Shown piece by piece: positions 1 through 6,791 of a DNA stretch of 6,998 nt. This DNA comes from Helicobacteraceae bacterium (GTDB taxonomy: Bacteria; Campylobacterota; Campylobacteria; Campylobacterales; Sulfurimonadaceae): NCBI GenBank assembly GCA_027081565.1, contig JALWKG010000061.1, positions 1 to 6,998 of the forward strand, read 5' to 3'. Both the position numbers and the translations under genes were made by a program. The notes beneath the pieces were generated by a model. That model saw only the letters and a list, made by a program, of their open reading frames with translations, did no database searches and was not told the origin of the DNA. How positions within the stretch are numbered: the first letter of the stretch is position 1; each line of letters starts with the position of its first letter.

Positions 1-65
1 TTTGAGAGTTTATTTTCGGCATTCATCGTAGGAATACCTGTTTCAGTTACTGTTTGATCCCCCAT
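1..65 (-). CDS. 5' end of a further operon gene, product unknown (partial)
   Basis: An open frame begins at an ATG at 65-63 and runs off the left edge, giving 21 complete codons: MGDQTVTETGIPTMNAENKL followed by S. It overlaps the last 19 bases of the polyferredoxin gene in a different frame. The start is supported by a full AGGAGG Shine-Dalgarno at 76-81, ten bases upstream, encoded inside the polyferredoxin's C-terminal Glu run. A second in-frame ATG at 26-24 could also serve but has no good ribosome site. There is no terminator between the two genes, so this is probably the next member of the same operon and translationally coupled to it. Too little protein is visible to assign a function. 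The sequence is polar, with no Tat motif or membrane segment so far. Confidence 0.6.
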   Translation of the reverse strand, partial: MGDQTVTETGIPTMNAENKLS

Positions 66-1147
66 AATGCGTGGGCCTCCTCTTCTTCAACACGGCAGCG
101 ATCACACATGATCTCACCACCTCTATAGACAAATGGCATACCACACTCATCGCAACGCTTCACACTAAACTTTATGAGCTGTTCACGCTTTGGCTTAAAC
201 AACTGCTCTAAAGAAAAAACGTTTTTAATCGTAATAGAGTCAGGCTCGCACACATCATGACAGCTTTGACATTTTATGCAGTTAATGGCATCAAAATCGA
301 TAAATCCACCATACTTGTCACTGCTTAAAGCACCTGTAGGACAGATACGATAACACATTTGACAGTTTGTACAGCTCTCTTCATCAATCATTTTTTGAGA
401 GACAAATGAGATGTCATTGGCATCAATGTTATGAAACTGCGTTGGTACACCTGCACGTTTCATCGCCATCTGTAGGAGTTTACGACGGTCTGGAACGACT
501 TTCGCACGAATACTCTGTATATCTTCTACACTCGCTGTATGTTCTTTAAGCTCTTCACTTAAGGCTTCTACCTTGTTTTCAAAGACCTGTTTTGCTTTCG
601 CGGCCTCTTTAATAGATGCTTTGGCAAAAAAAGCACGACGGTCGTTTTCGACCTTCTCTTCTTCAACACTCAGTTCAACAGACTCAAAACGAACAGACTT
701 CTCTACTTCCATTGCTTCAAGCAAAAAGTTCACCTCTTCAATGCGCTCTTCAATGAGAGCAACATTAGGTTTGGCTATAGAACACTCAGCACAATGTGCC
801 TTGTCAAAAACAACAGGCGTCTCACTTAAAAGAGAGAGACTCAAGATCTCTTCTGTACTTAAAGCAGCCAAACAAGGGATCTCTTCTTTACATGACGCTA
901 CTACACTCTTTTTCTCTAAAAAAGAGAAGATGTAGTTAAGAGGAGAGAAGGTGTCAAGTTTAAAGGCAGCGTCAGGACAAGCAGCAAGACAACCGCCACA
1001 TCCGACACAATCATTAGGAACAAAAGAGGGAAGATGTTCACTGATCTTAATGGTCTCAACAGGACAGACCTCTACACACTTCTCACAGGTAGAGAATTTG
1101 TTAGTAGTTCTGACACAGCGACCGATATCTAGAGTGAGTAGACTCAT
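47..1147 (-). CDS. Cytoplasmic polyferredoxin with C-terminal zinc ribbon
   Basis: 366 residues with no signal peptide or membrane segment, so probably cytoplasmic. An N-terminal ferredoxin pair has Cys 11, 21, 24, 28 (a long C-x9-C spacing in the first motif) and Cys 47, 50, 53, 57. A central segment has Cys 86, 92, 119 and 122 in CxxxxxC and CxxC arrangements and may bind a further metal site. Residues about 130-230 are rich in Glu, Lys and Ala and probably form a helical or coiled-coil linker. A second ferredoxin pair follows: Cys 259, 262, 265, 269 and 290, 293, 296, 300. The tail has a zinc-ribbon pattern, Cys 332, 335, 348, 351, then a Glu run. The ATG at 1147 overlaps the chaperone's TGA as ATGA, with only a weak ribosome site, so translational coupling is likely. 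It presumably transfers electrons or helps cluster assembly for the molybdoenzyme encoded upstream. The exact role is not known to me. Confidence 0.88.
   Translation of the reverse strand: MSLLTLDIGRCVRTTNKFSTCEKCVEVCPVETIKISEHLPSFVPNDCVGCGGCLAACPDAAFKLDTFSPLNYIFSFLEKKSVVASCKEEIPCLAALSTEEILSLSLLSETPVVFDKAHCAECSIAKPNVALIEERIEEVNFLLEAMEVEKSVRFESVELSVEEEKVENDRRAFFAKASIKEAAKAKQVFENKVEALSEELKEHTASVEDIQSIRAKVVPDRRKLLQMAMKRAGVPTQFHNIDANDISFVSQKMIDEESCTNCQMCYRICPTGALSSDKYGGFIDFDAINCIKCQSCHDVCEPDSITIKNVFSLEQLFKPKREQLIKFSVKRCDECGMPFVYRGGEIMCDRCRVEEEEAHALWGIKQ
76..81 (-). promoter_or_regulatory. Shine-Dalgarno of the partial downstream gene
   Basis: Read on the minus strand this is AGGAGG, ten bases before the ATG at 65-63. 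It lies inside the coding sequence of the polyferredoxin, where it encodes part of its Glu-rich tail. It is the main evidence for placing the next gene's start inside the preceding gene. Confidence 0.55.
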
Positions 1148-1794
1148 ACCGTGTAGTCACATCCGTCTTCTTTGATTAAAGCATTAAGATACTCGTAGTC
1201 ACTTAACATAAACTCTAATGCAAACTCTGCCACATCAAAATAGAGTGCAGTTCCTGCTTCTGATTTCATGTTTAAAAGGAACATCGGAGCCCACTCAAGA
1301 AGGTGCTCTTTAAGAAACTTTTGCTGAATTTTAGCAATGGCACAAGCACTTGCTTTGTCACCATCTTCTAAAGCTTTACGTTCAGAATCACACAGCAAGT
1401 ACATGAACTCCAGTTCAATACCGATATGATCAACACTAACCGCACGGGCTTTACCAAGGTCTACACGGAAGTCATGGTCGTTAAAAAGCTGAAGTACCGG
1501 GTTTTCACCCGCAGTCTCCATCATCTGATCTTCACGCATATAAAATGACTCATAAGGCACCATATGGAGTAGAAAAAGGTTAGTAAAGTCAACATTGATG
1601 TACTGCTCTAAAAGCTCATCATGATTAAACTCATTGCGACGTTCCCACTTGGCATAGTTAGGGAAAAAAGCCATGATGTTTTCATCGTTTTCAATTGTCT
1701 CTAGTAACGTTTTGTCTGGTTCACTCATCAAAAGACGTGATAGAAGTGCATATATATTGATACGTGCTTGTTGGTTGTTTAAAATTTCTTGCAT
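1144..1794 (-). CDS. TorD/DmsD-family molybdoenzyme chaperone
   Basis: Cytoplasmic chaperone expected to bind the Tat signal and apo-form of the catalytic subunit encoded just upstream, holding it until the bis-MGD cofactor is inserted. From the ATG at 1794 it is 216 residues, a normal size for the family. Family hallmarks visible are an N-terminal helix with RINIYALLSRLL, the PYESFY segment, the DHIGIELEFMYLL segment and the FLKEHLLEWAPMF segment. An in-frame GTG at 1839 would add 15 residues (MLGYTPTTFPTGTFL). I prefer the ATG because the extra residues are unlike a TorD N-terminus, the GTG has no properly spaced Shine-Dalgarno, and the GTG lies in the 3' arm of a GC-rich hairpin. The ATG has a GGGA eight bases upstream. 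The stop overlaps the polyferredoxin start by four bases (ATGA). The family assignment is firm; the start is moderately sure. Confidence 0.9.
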   Translation of the reverse strand: MQEILNNQQARINIYALLSRLLMSEPDKTLLETIENDENIMAFFPNYAKWERRNEFNHDELLEQYINVDFTNLFLLHMVPYESFYMREDQMMETAGENPVLQLFNDHDFRVDLGKARAVSVDHIGIELEFMYLLCDSERKALEDGDKASACAIAKIQQKFLKEHLLEWAPMFLLNMKSEAGTALYFDVAEFALEFMLSDYEYLNALIKEDGCDYTV

Positions 1795-1835
1795 TAAAAA
1801 AGTCCCAGTTGGAAAAGTTGTTGGAGTATAGCCAA

Positions 1836-1853
1836 GCACCCCTCAAGGGGCAC
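1836..1853 (-). promoter_or_regulatory. GC-rich hairpin in the catalytic subunit-chaperone junction
   Basis: On the minus strand the RNA reads GUGCCCC-UUGA-GGGGUGC: a 7-bp stem (four C-G, one G-C and two G-U pairs) closing a 4-base loop. It begins 8 bases after the catalytic gene's TAG. It is not followed by a U run, so it does not look like an intrinsic terminator. It contains the possible GTG start at 1839. Plausible roles are protecting the 3' end of the upstream message or reducing chaperone translation relative to the structural subunits. This is inference from pairing only. Confidence 0.4.
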
Positions 1854-1861
1854 TTAACGGT

Positions 1862-4800
1862 CTAGCTTATGTCTATTGCGTAAGCTTTGTCTGAAAGCGG
1901 AACGGCAGGACGTTTGATATGTTGAGGACGACGTAATTTGTCACCAGCTTCAAGAGGGCGTGTAAGCTTGTCTCTCCATGCTTGGTAAGTCTTAAAGTTG
2001 TTCTCATAGTTAACAGTGATATCACCAATCTTATCTGTTGCAGATGCTTTAGTGATAACAACTTTCTGGTGCCATGCATGGTTACCCGCAATAGGGTCAG
2101 CGTGCGTAGGCGCCACAGCATTTTGCCATGAACCAGAAAGACCATCCCACCAGATGTTGTCAAGGTCTTTGTTAAACTCTTTAAACTTCCAGATGTCATG
2201 ACGAGGTGTAATACCTTTAGTTGGTGTCAATGAACCAATCTTACCATCATTTTTCATCTCATAAAGAGGAGAACCGATACCCATAACACCAAGCTTGTGC
2301 TCGAAACCAGGAATCTCTACAGCTTCCGTCAGTTTCCAACGACCCGCGTGGTGAGAGTTCGCTAGAACACCTGGCATAGTTGCTTCAGTAGGGACTGCCA
2401 TCGCGATAAAGTAACCTGAGCTGAGCTCAGAGACTGTATCAACGATCTCAACCTTGATCGCTTCACCACGTTTGATGCCAAGACGATCAGCATCTGCCGT
2501 GTTGATCCAAACCGGGTTATGGTTTTGAGAGATCTCCATAAGGTGCTTAGAGTTTACAGAACGTGTATGAATGTTGTATGGAAGACGGAAAACCGTGTTC
2601 AATGCAAATTCGTTATCTTCTTTCATAAACTTATGGTGAACCTGAGTCACTAAGTGAATCATCTTATCATATTCACCTTCGTTTCTTGGGTACATAGGGA
2701 TTGCATACTCTGGCCATTTCCACTCTGCAAACCATGAACTGTAAAGTTCAAGTTTTTTACTAAGTGTATGGAATCCAGCGTGAAGCTTACCATCGATCTC
2801 AACACCAACAGATTTTTCATGTTTACCATGCTTAACCCATAGTGCACCGAACTCATCTTGACGCACTTCGTCTTTATGGTACTTCTTACCATGTGCATGA
2901 AGGTAAGAACCTTCAACTTTAAGCTCTTCTTCTTGAGGCTTGTACACATTTTTCTTCTCAGTCCATGCACCATGAACACTCATGTAGTCATATACAGGGA
3001 ACTCAGCATCAGGGTACATCTTCTTCGCTGTCTCAGAAAGCTTAGGAAGAAGTGACATTGCTGCATCAAAGTACTCAGGTACACTGACTGCACGAGATGG
3101 ATCTTTCTTAGAAGCCCAGTACTTACGTACACCAAGGCTGCCATCTTTATCCACGTGGTGAACCATAAGGTTAGGGAAGAACTCACTCTCTTCCCATACT
3201 TCACCAAGACCAAACTTCATGTGTGCTTCTAGTGTAGCACGTGAAGGATCTTTCGCTTTCCAACCCATACGCTCAGCTGCAACACGAATAACCGCTTGAC
3301 GGAACTCGATGCGCTGCTCAGGCTTAGATGGAGTAGACTGCTGATCATTACGCTCACCAGCAAGGCCTGTTGGCAGAATGTAGTCACAGTACCAGTTTGT
3401 CTCAGACCAAGTAGGTGAGAGGTTAAACGTAAGTTCAACTTTCTTCTCATCTTTAAGGACTTCGATCCAACGGAAACCGTCTGGGTTGATCCAAACTGGA
3501 TTATACATACGTGGGAACCAAACTGAAAGTTTAGTAGGGATGTTAAGCCCCTTCTTCTTCCACTTCTGCTGCCACTCTGTATCTGTTAGAAGGTGTGGCA
3601 TCAGCATACTCATCTCATATGAAGAGAGTGGGTATTCTGGTGGCCAAGCGATCTCATTCCAAACATCGACTTTAGGAGGACGCTCACCGGCAACAGTAGC
3701 TTTTTCACCCTTACCAGCAACAGAGATCTCGTGCCAGTGGTGCCATGAAGTACCACCAACATCACCACGTAGTGCACCACGAAGCGCAAGGCTAAGGAAT
3801 GCAGAACGAGCGATCATCCAACCACCACGGTGTGCGATTGGACCTGAACGCCAGATGTATGTAGCGATCTTGTTACCCGCGTTGATGTACATGTCGAAAA
3901 GTTCATCTAGCTTGTACTCATAACCTTCGATCTTACACTCTTTAGCAATATACTCTTTAGTAAATGGAGCATAGATCTCTTTCATCATCTCGATGAAAGA
4001 CTCATAAGAGTCATCTTTTGGTACTGCTTTGATGTAATCAAAACCAACCATTTTCTGAAGGTAATCTTTGTCCGCCATTAGACGGTCCCAGTTGATCCAG
4101 TCTTTAACAAACTCATGGTCAACAAGGTCTTCACCATTAAGATCTTTTTCGTGTAGAACACGATTTGCAAGATAAAGGTAAAGTGCTGTCTCTGTACCTG
4201 GCCATACCGGTAACCAAAGGTCAGCGATACCTGCAGAGTTAGAAAGACGCGGGTCAAGAACGACCATCTTAGCACCACGTTTACGAGCATCAGCGATCAG
4301 ACCAGCAGACTGCTGGAAATAGTGACCTGCATCAGCAGCGTGTGAAGACTGAAGGAATACAAGCTCTGCATTTTTCCAGTCTGGTGAGTTACGGTCATCA
4401 TTTGCCCACTGGATAGAACCCTGACGCGCACCTGCAGAACAGATGTTTGTATGAGAGTTATAACCGTCAATACCCATAGAGTGTGGTACACGGTGTCCAA
4501 AACCATTTTCATTTGGACGACCAACGTGATAGATCATAGACTTTTTCGAAAGCTCATCACCTACAGCAAGAGTATCATGCATCTTCTTACCAATAGTTGC
4601 CATAGCTTCGTCCCAAGTTGTACGGATCCACTTACCATCACCACGCTTAGAACCTGGAGCTCTTTTTAGTGGGAAAGGTATACGGTCTGGATCATACATC
4701 TGAGAAAGGGTTGCATAACCCTTAGCACAGTTACGACCACGAGAACCATCGTGAAGTGGGTTACCCATGTACTTACGTACATTTAGTCTACCCGCACTGA

Positions 4801-5149
4801 ACTCTGACTTCTCTACCCATGCAGTAAGACCACAACCTGCTTCACAGTTTGAACAAACTGTAGGAACAATCGTGTAATCATTTACTTTAATACCATCTGG
4901 GTTGGCTTCACTACGAACGCCGTTACGCTCGATACCACCACGTTTCCAGTCATCACCATCAAGCTCTTGAAAGTCATTCCACTCTTCTACCGGTGGGTAG
5001 AAAGAGATAGAATCAGGTGTGTTGGTAAACTTACTGCTTGTTACTGAATCGGCAACAGCGTCTGTTTCGAAAACGCCCTTTGCAATTGCAGCGCCCGCTA
5101 CAGTAAACGCAGCGCCTTTTAAAAATGTTCTTCTACTTTCTAAATACAT
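1862..5149 (-). CDS. Tat-exported molybdopterin oxidoreductase catalytic subunit (PsrA/TtrA/SrdA/SoeA-like)
   Basis: 1095 residues. A textbook Tat signal (SRRTFLKG, residues 5-12, then a hydrophobic stretch and an AVA cleavage site near 33) places it in the periplasm. The N-terminal [4Fe-4S] site is Cys 99, 102, 106 and 141, with the conserved Lys 143 after it. Cys 237 in NICSAGAR sits where the family's Mo ligand is found, so the Mo is probably Cys-ligated, as in polysulfide-, thiosulfate- and arsenate-reductase relatives. The ETNWYCDYILP segment near 580-590 and the C-terminal molybdopterin-binding domain, about 840-990 with NPVWIN and HHAGRW, complete the fold. It is some 300 residues longer than PsrA. 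Much of the excess seems to lie around 600-830, which is Lys-, His- and Trp-rich. The start has AGAGGA five bases upstream. It follows the NrfD gene by 12 bases. The substrate is unassigned; polysulfide, tetrathionate, selenate or sulfite chemistry are candidates. Confidence 0.93.
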   Translation of the reverse strand: MYLESRRTFLKGAAFTVAGAAIAKGVFETDAVADSVTSSKFTNTPDSISFYPPVEEWNDFQELDGDDWKRGGIERNGVRSEANPDGIKVNDYTIVPTVCSNCEAGCGLTAWVEKSEFSAGRLNVRKYMGNPLHDGSRGRNCAKGYATLSQMYDPDRIPFPLKRAPGSKRGDGKWIRTTWDEAMATIGKKMHDTLAVGDELSKKSMIYHVGRPNENGFGHRVPHSMGIDGYNSHTNICSAGARQGSIQWANDDRNSPDWKNAELVFLQSSHAADAGHYFQQSAGLIADARKRGAKMVVLDPRLSNSAGIADLWLPVWPGTETALYLYLANRVLHEKDLNGEDLVDHEFVKDWINWDRLMADKDYLQKMVGFDYIKAVPKDDSYESFIEMMKEIYAPFTKEYIAKECKIEGYEYKLDELFDMYINAGNKIATYIWRSGPIAHRGGWMIARSAFLSLALRGALRGDVGGTSWHHWHEISVAGKGEKATVAGERPPKVDVWNEIAWPPEYPLSSYEMSMLMPHLLTDTEWQQKWKKKGLNIPTKLSVWFPRMYNPVWINPDGFRWIEVLKDEKKVELTFNLSPTWSETNWYCDYILPTGLAGERNDQQSTPSKPEQRIEFRQAVIRVAAERMGWKAKDPSRATLEAHMKFGLGEVWEESEFFPNLMVHHVDKDGSLGVRKYWASKKDPSRAVSVPEYFDAAMSLLPKLSETAKKMYPDAEFPVYDYMSVHGAWTEKKNVYKPQEEELKVEGSYLHAHGKKYHKDEVRQDEFGALWVKHGKHEKSVGVEIDGKLHAGFHTLSKKLELYSSWFAEWKWPEYAIPMYPRNEGEYDKMIHLVTQVHHKFMKEDNEFALNTVFRLPYNIHTRSVNSKHLMEISQNHNPVWINTADADRLGIKRGEAIKVEIVDTVSELSSGYFIAMAVPTEATMPGVLANSHHAGRWKLTEAVEIPGFEHKLGVMGIGSPLYEMKNDGKIGSLTPTKGITPRHDIWKFKEFNKDLDNIWWDGLSGSWQNAVAPTHADPIAGNHAWHQKVVITKASATDKIGDITVNYENNFKTYQAWRDKLTRPLEAGDKLRRPQHIKRPAVPLSDKAYAIDIS

Positions 5150-5161
5150 TAAAATCCTCTC

Positions 5162-6079
5162 TTAACTCATAGGTAATAGCTGAGGAATAATCAGCCATAC
5201 GTGTTTAACAACCCAAAGACCCACTACTGCAGACAGTGCAGCAAGTTTCAATAGACCATTTGAACGGTTAACAATACTAAGCAAAACAAGTGCCATAGGT
5301 ACGATGTATGCAAAGACTTGTCCAACCCAGAACATTGTTGCGTACTCGCCATGTCCTTTAACTGCTTCTAAAATAACAGTCACTTCTTCAGCTTTCATTG
5401 GGCCGAAGATAAATTCTGACATATAGATAATAAAAGATGTTGCTGCTGCAAGACCTAAGATTATTGCCATAGAACGGATAGACTCTTCTTTCATCTTCGA
5501 ACCGGTGACTGCATCATATAAAATGATCGTTGCAGAACCTGCAAGAAGTGCTGCTAACATCATCTGAACTGTTTCAGTTGGCATTTGCCATAGTTCACGT
5601 GCAGTACACATAGAAAGAAGTGCTGCCGTATACAGTGTCACAGGAATTGCTAAGATCATCGTCCATAAAAGGAGTTTGTCATAAGCTGCATCATCTTTTT
5701 TGATCAAAGAGAAAAATGCAAGTCCACTGATCAGACCCATAAACACTGAAGCCATGATCGCACCGATAGTGATCGGAGAGGTCCAGTGAGGGTAGAAGAA
5801 GATGTGCCACATTCTAAATGGTTGATGCAAGTCAGCCAGTGTAAACAGCAGGAATATAGTGATAAACACAATAGAAAGTGCTGCTACCGGGAAACGAAGT
5901 GTTGCTACAGCAGGATCATCACCATGGCGTTTCTGAAGATAGAAAAGCATGAAGATAACACCGGTACCAATACTCTTAGCCCACATGTTCATAGTTACAA
6001 ACCAAGGCCATACAATGCCTGGAAGACCAACGTCAAGAGTTACTACTGCGTGTGTCGCAGCTACTGCTTCATGTACCAT
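5162..6079 (-). CDS. NrfD/PsrC-family quinone-reactive membrane subunit
   Basis: 305 residues with about eight hydrophobic helices (near 23-48, 63-84, 102-126, 135-158, 167-190, 203-225, 248-270 and 275-299), the count expected for a PsrC-type subunit. After helix 2 it has a DLHQPFR segment (Asp 83, Pro 87, Arg 89), which resembles the family's conserved D-L-x-x-P-x-R. There is no heme-ligand pattern typical of a cytochrome b. In this family the protein anchors the ferredoxin and catalytic subunits and exchanges electrons with menaquinone or ubiquinone. Whether this one moves protons cannot be told from sequence. Its ATG shares one base with the stop of the ferredoxin gene (TAATG), with a strong AGGAGGA eight bases upstream. 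Its position between the ferredoxin and catalytic genes matches the B-C-A order of ttr and srd operons. Confidence 0.93.
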   Translation of the reverse strand: MVHEAVAATHAVVTLDVGLPGIVWPWFVTMNMWAKSIGTGVIFMLFYLQKRHGDDPAVATLRFPVAALSIVFITIFLLFTLADLHQPFRMWHIFFYPHWTSPITIGAIMASVFMGLISGLAFFSLIKKDDAAYDKLLLWTMILAIPVTLYTAALLSMCTARELWQMPTETVQMMLAALLAGSATIILYDAVTGSKMKEESIRSMAIILGLAAATSFIIYMSEFIFGPMKAEEVTVILEAVKGHGEYATMFWVGQVFAYIVPMALVLLSIVNRSNGLLKLAALSAVVGLWVVKHVWLIIPQLLPMS

Positions 6080-6720
6080 TAGTGGTGTCCTCCTACTGGC
6101 ATTTTAGTCGTCAATCTGTCAAACAGAGAGTAACCCTCTGCTCTAAATGACGCTAGTGGGTTCAAGTGAACGTTACCGCCGCCTACATAGAAGTGGTGAG
6201 GGTTTGTGCCCTTCTCTGGTTTACGTACTTGAACATCACCTTGATGTACTTGAATATACTTAGAGATGTTTGAAGTAGGATCTTCAAGGTCTCCAAAGAT
6301 ATTTGCTTCAACTGGACATGCTACAACACACGCTGGCATCATTGATGATGCAATACGGTGTGCACAGTATGTACATTTGTCTGCTGTCTGTGTCTCTGGG
6401 TCGATGTAGATCGCGCCATATGGACAAGCCATAACACAACCTGCACAACCGATACAACGTTCTTTATCGATGTTCACAATACCGTTTTCGATATAGTGAA
6501 GTGCACTTACTGGACAGATACGCTCACAAGGTGCGTTCTCACAGTGGTTACAACGAAGTGGTGTAAACGTACGTTTTGTTTCAGGGAACGTACCTACATC
6601 TACATACTTAACACGAAGACGCCATGTTGATAGAGGAACTTCATTCTCTACCTTACAAGCGATCTCACAGCCCTTACAACCCATACATAGGTGCAAGTCA
6701 ACGAGGAAACCTAATTTCAT
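6079..6720 (-). CDS. Four-cluster ferredoxin (electron-transfer) subunit, PsrB/DmsB type
   Basis: 213 residues with exactly sixteen cysteines in four [4Fe-4S] motifs: Cys 12, 15, 18, 22; Cys 57, 60, 65, 69; Cys 89, 92, 95, 99; and Cys 116, 119, 131, 135. The last has the C-x2-C-x11-C-x3-C spacing typical of the DMSO reductase beta subunit. The C-terminal KPEKGTNPHHFYVG segment resembles the PExGTxPxxxY signature of the same family. It should carry electrons between the Mo subunit and the NrfD-like subunit. It has no Tat or Sec signal, so export probably depends on riding with the Tat-tagged catalytic partner, as in DmsAB. The start ATG has AAGGAG five bases upstream, and it is the first gene after a 278-base non-coding region, so it probably opens the operon. 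Confidence 0.95.
   Translation of the reverse strand: MKLGFLVDLHLCMGCKGCEIACKVENEVPLSTWRLRVKYVDVGTFPETKRTFTPLRCNHCENAPCERICPVSALHYIENGIVNIDKERCIGCAGCVMACPYGAIYIDPETQTADKCTYCAHRIASSMMPACVVACPVEANIFGDLEDPTSNISKYIQVHQGDVQVRKPEKGTNPHHFYVGGGNVHLNPLASFRAEGYSLFDRLTTKMPVGGHH
6088..6095 (-). promoter_or_regulatory. Shine-Dalgarno of the NrfD-like gene
   Basis: The minus strand reads TAGGAGGA, eight bases before the ATG at 6079-6077. It lies inside the last codons of the ferredoxin gene, where it encodes part of the Gly-Gly of its GGHH tail. With the TAATG stop-start overlap it points to coupled translation of the two subunits. Confidence 0.6.
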
Positions 6721-6725
6721 CCATT

Positions 6726-6731
6726 CTCCTT
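6726..6731 (-). promoter_or_regulatory. Shine-Dalgarno of the first operon gene
   Basis: The minus strand reads AAGGAG, five bases before the ATG at 6720-6718. It fixes the start of the ferredoxin subunit. Confidence 0.65.
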
Positions 6732-6751
6732 GAGTCAGATATTTAAGTGAT

Positions 6752-6768
6752 AGCTCTTATTATGCCAA
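6752..6768 (-). promoter_or_regulatory. Possible promoter element (sigma-54-like GG-N10-GC, or an AT-rich -10)
   Basis: The minus strand reads TTGGCATAATAAGAGCT. It matches TTGGCA at the -24 half and has GC exactly ten bases after GG, followed by T, but the TT before GC is absent (GA instead). Transcription would start near 6741, about 20 bases before the first ATG. The same bases include CATAAT, which could be a sigma-70 -10 box without a good -35. A promoter must lie somewhere in this leader, but which element is real cannot be settled by eye. Confidence 0.22.
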
Positions 6769-6773
6769 CTAAT

Positions 6774-6791
6774 GCTCGTCAAAAGACAAGC
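6774..6791. repeat. Interrupted palindrome in the operon leader (operator candidate)
   Basis: The plus strand reads GCTCGTC-AAAA-GACAAGC: two 7-base arms that are inverted repeats with one mismatch, separated by four A. It sits immediately upstream of the possible promoter element and next to a TATAAT on the plus strand (6793-6798). Its size and symmetry suit a dimeric regulator. It lacks a T run on either side, so it is not a convincing terminator. Confidence 0.3.

Noticed and set aside
573..935. A 120-codon plus-strand frame rich in Ser, Thr and Lys
   Set aside because: It is the antisense of the Glu/Ala/Lys-rich linker of the polyferredoxin. The biased composition explains both the openness and the odd protein.
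3486..3923. A 145-codon open frame on the plus strand
   Set aside because: It lies wholly inside the catalytic subunit gene on the opposite strand, whose protein is clearly a molybdopterin enzyme. The plus-strand translation has no recognisable motif and reads as an antisense shadow.
1862..5149. Possibility that the catalytic subunit is a nitrate reductase or formate dehydrogenase
   Set aside because: No Asp ligand context as in NarG, no in-frame UGA at the ligand position as in selenocysteine Fdh, and the NrfD-type membrane partner does not fit NarI or FdhI cytochromes.
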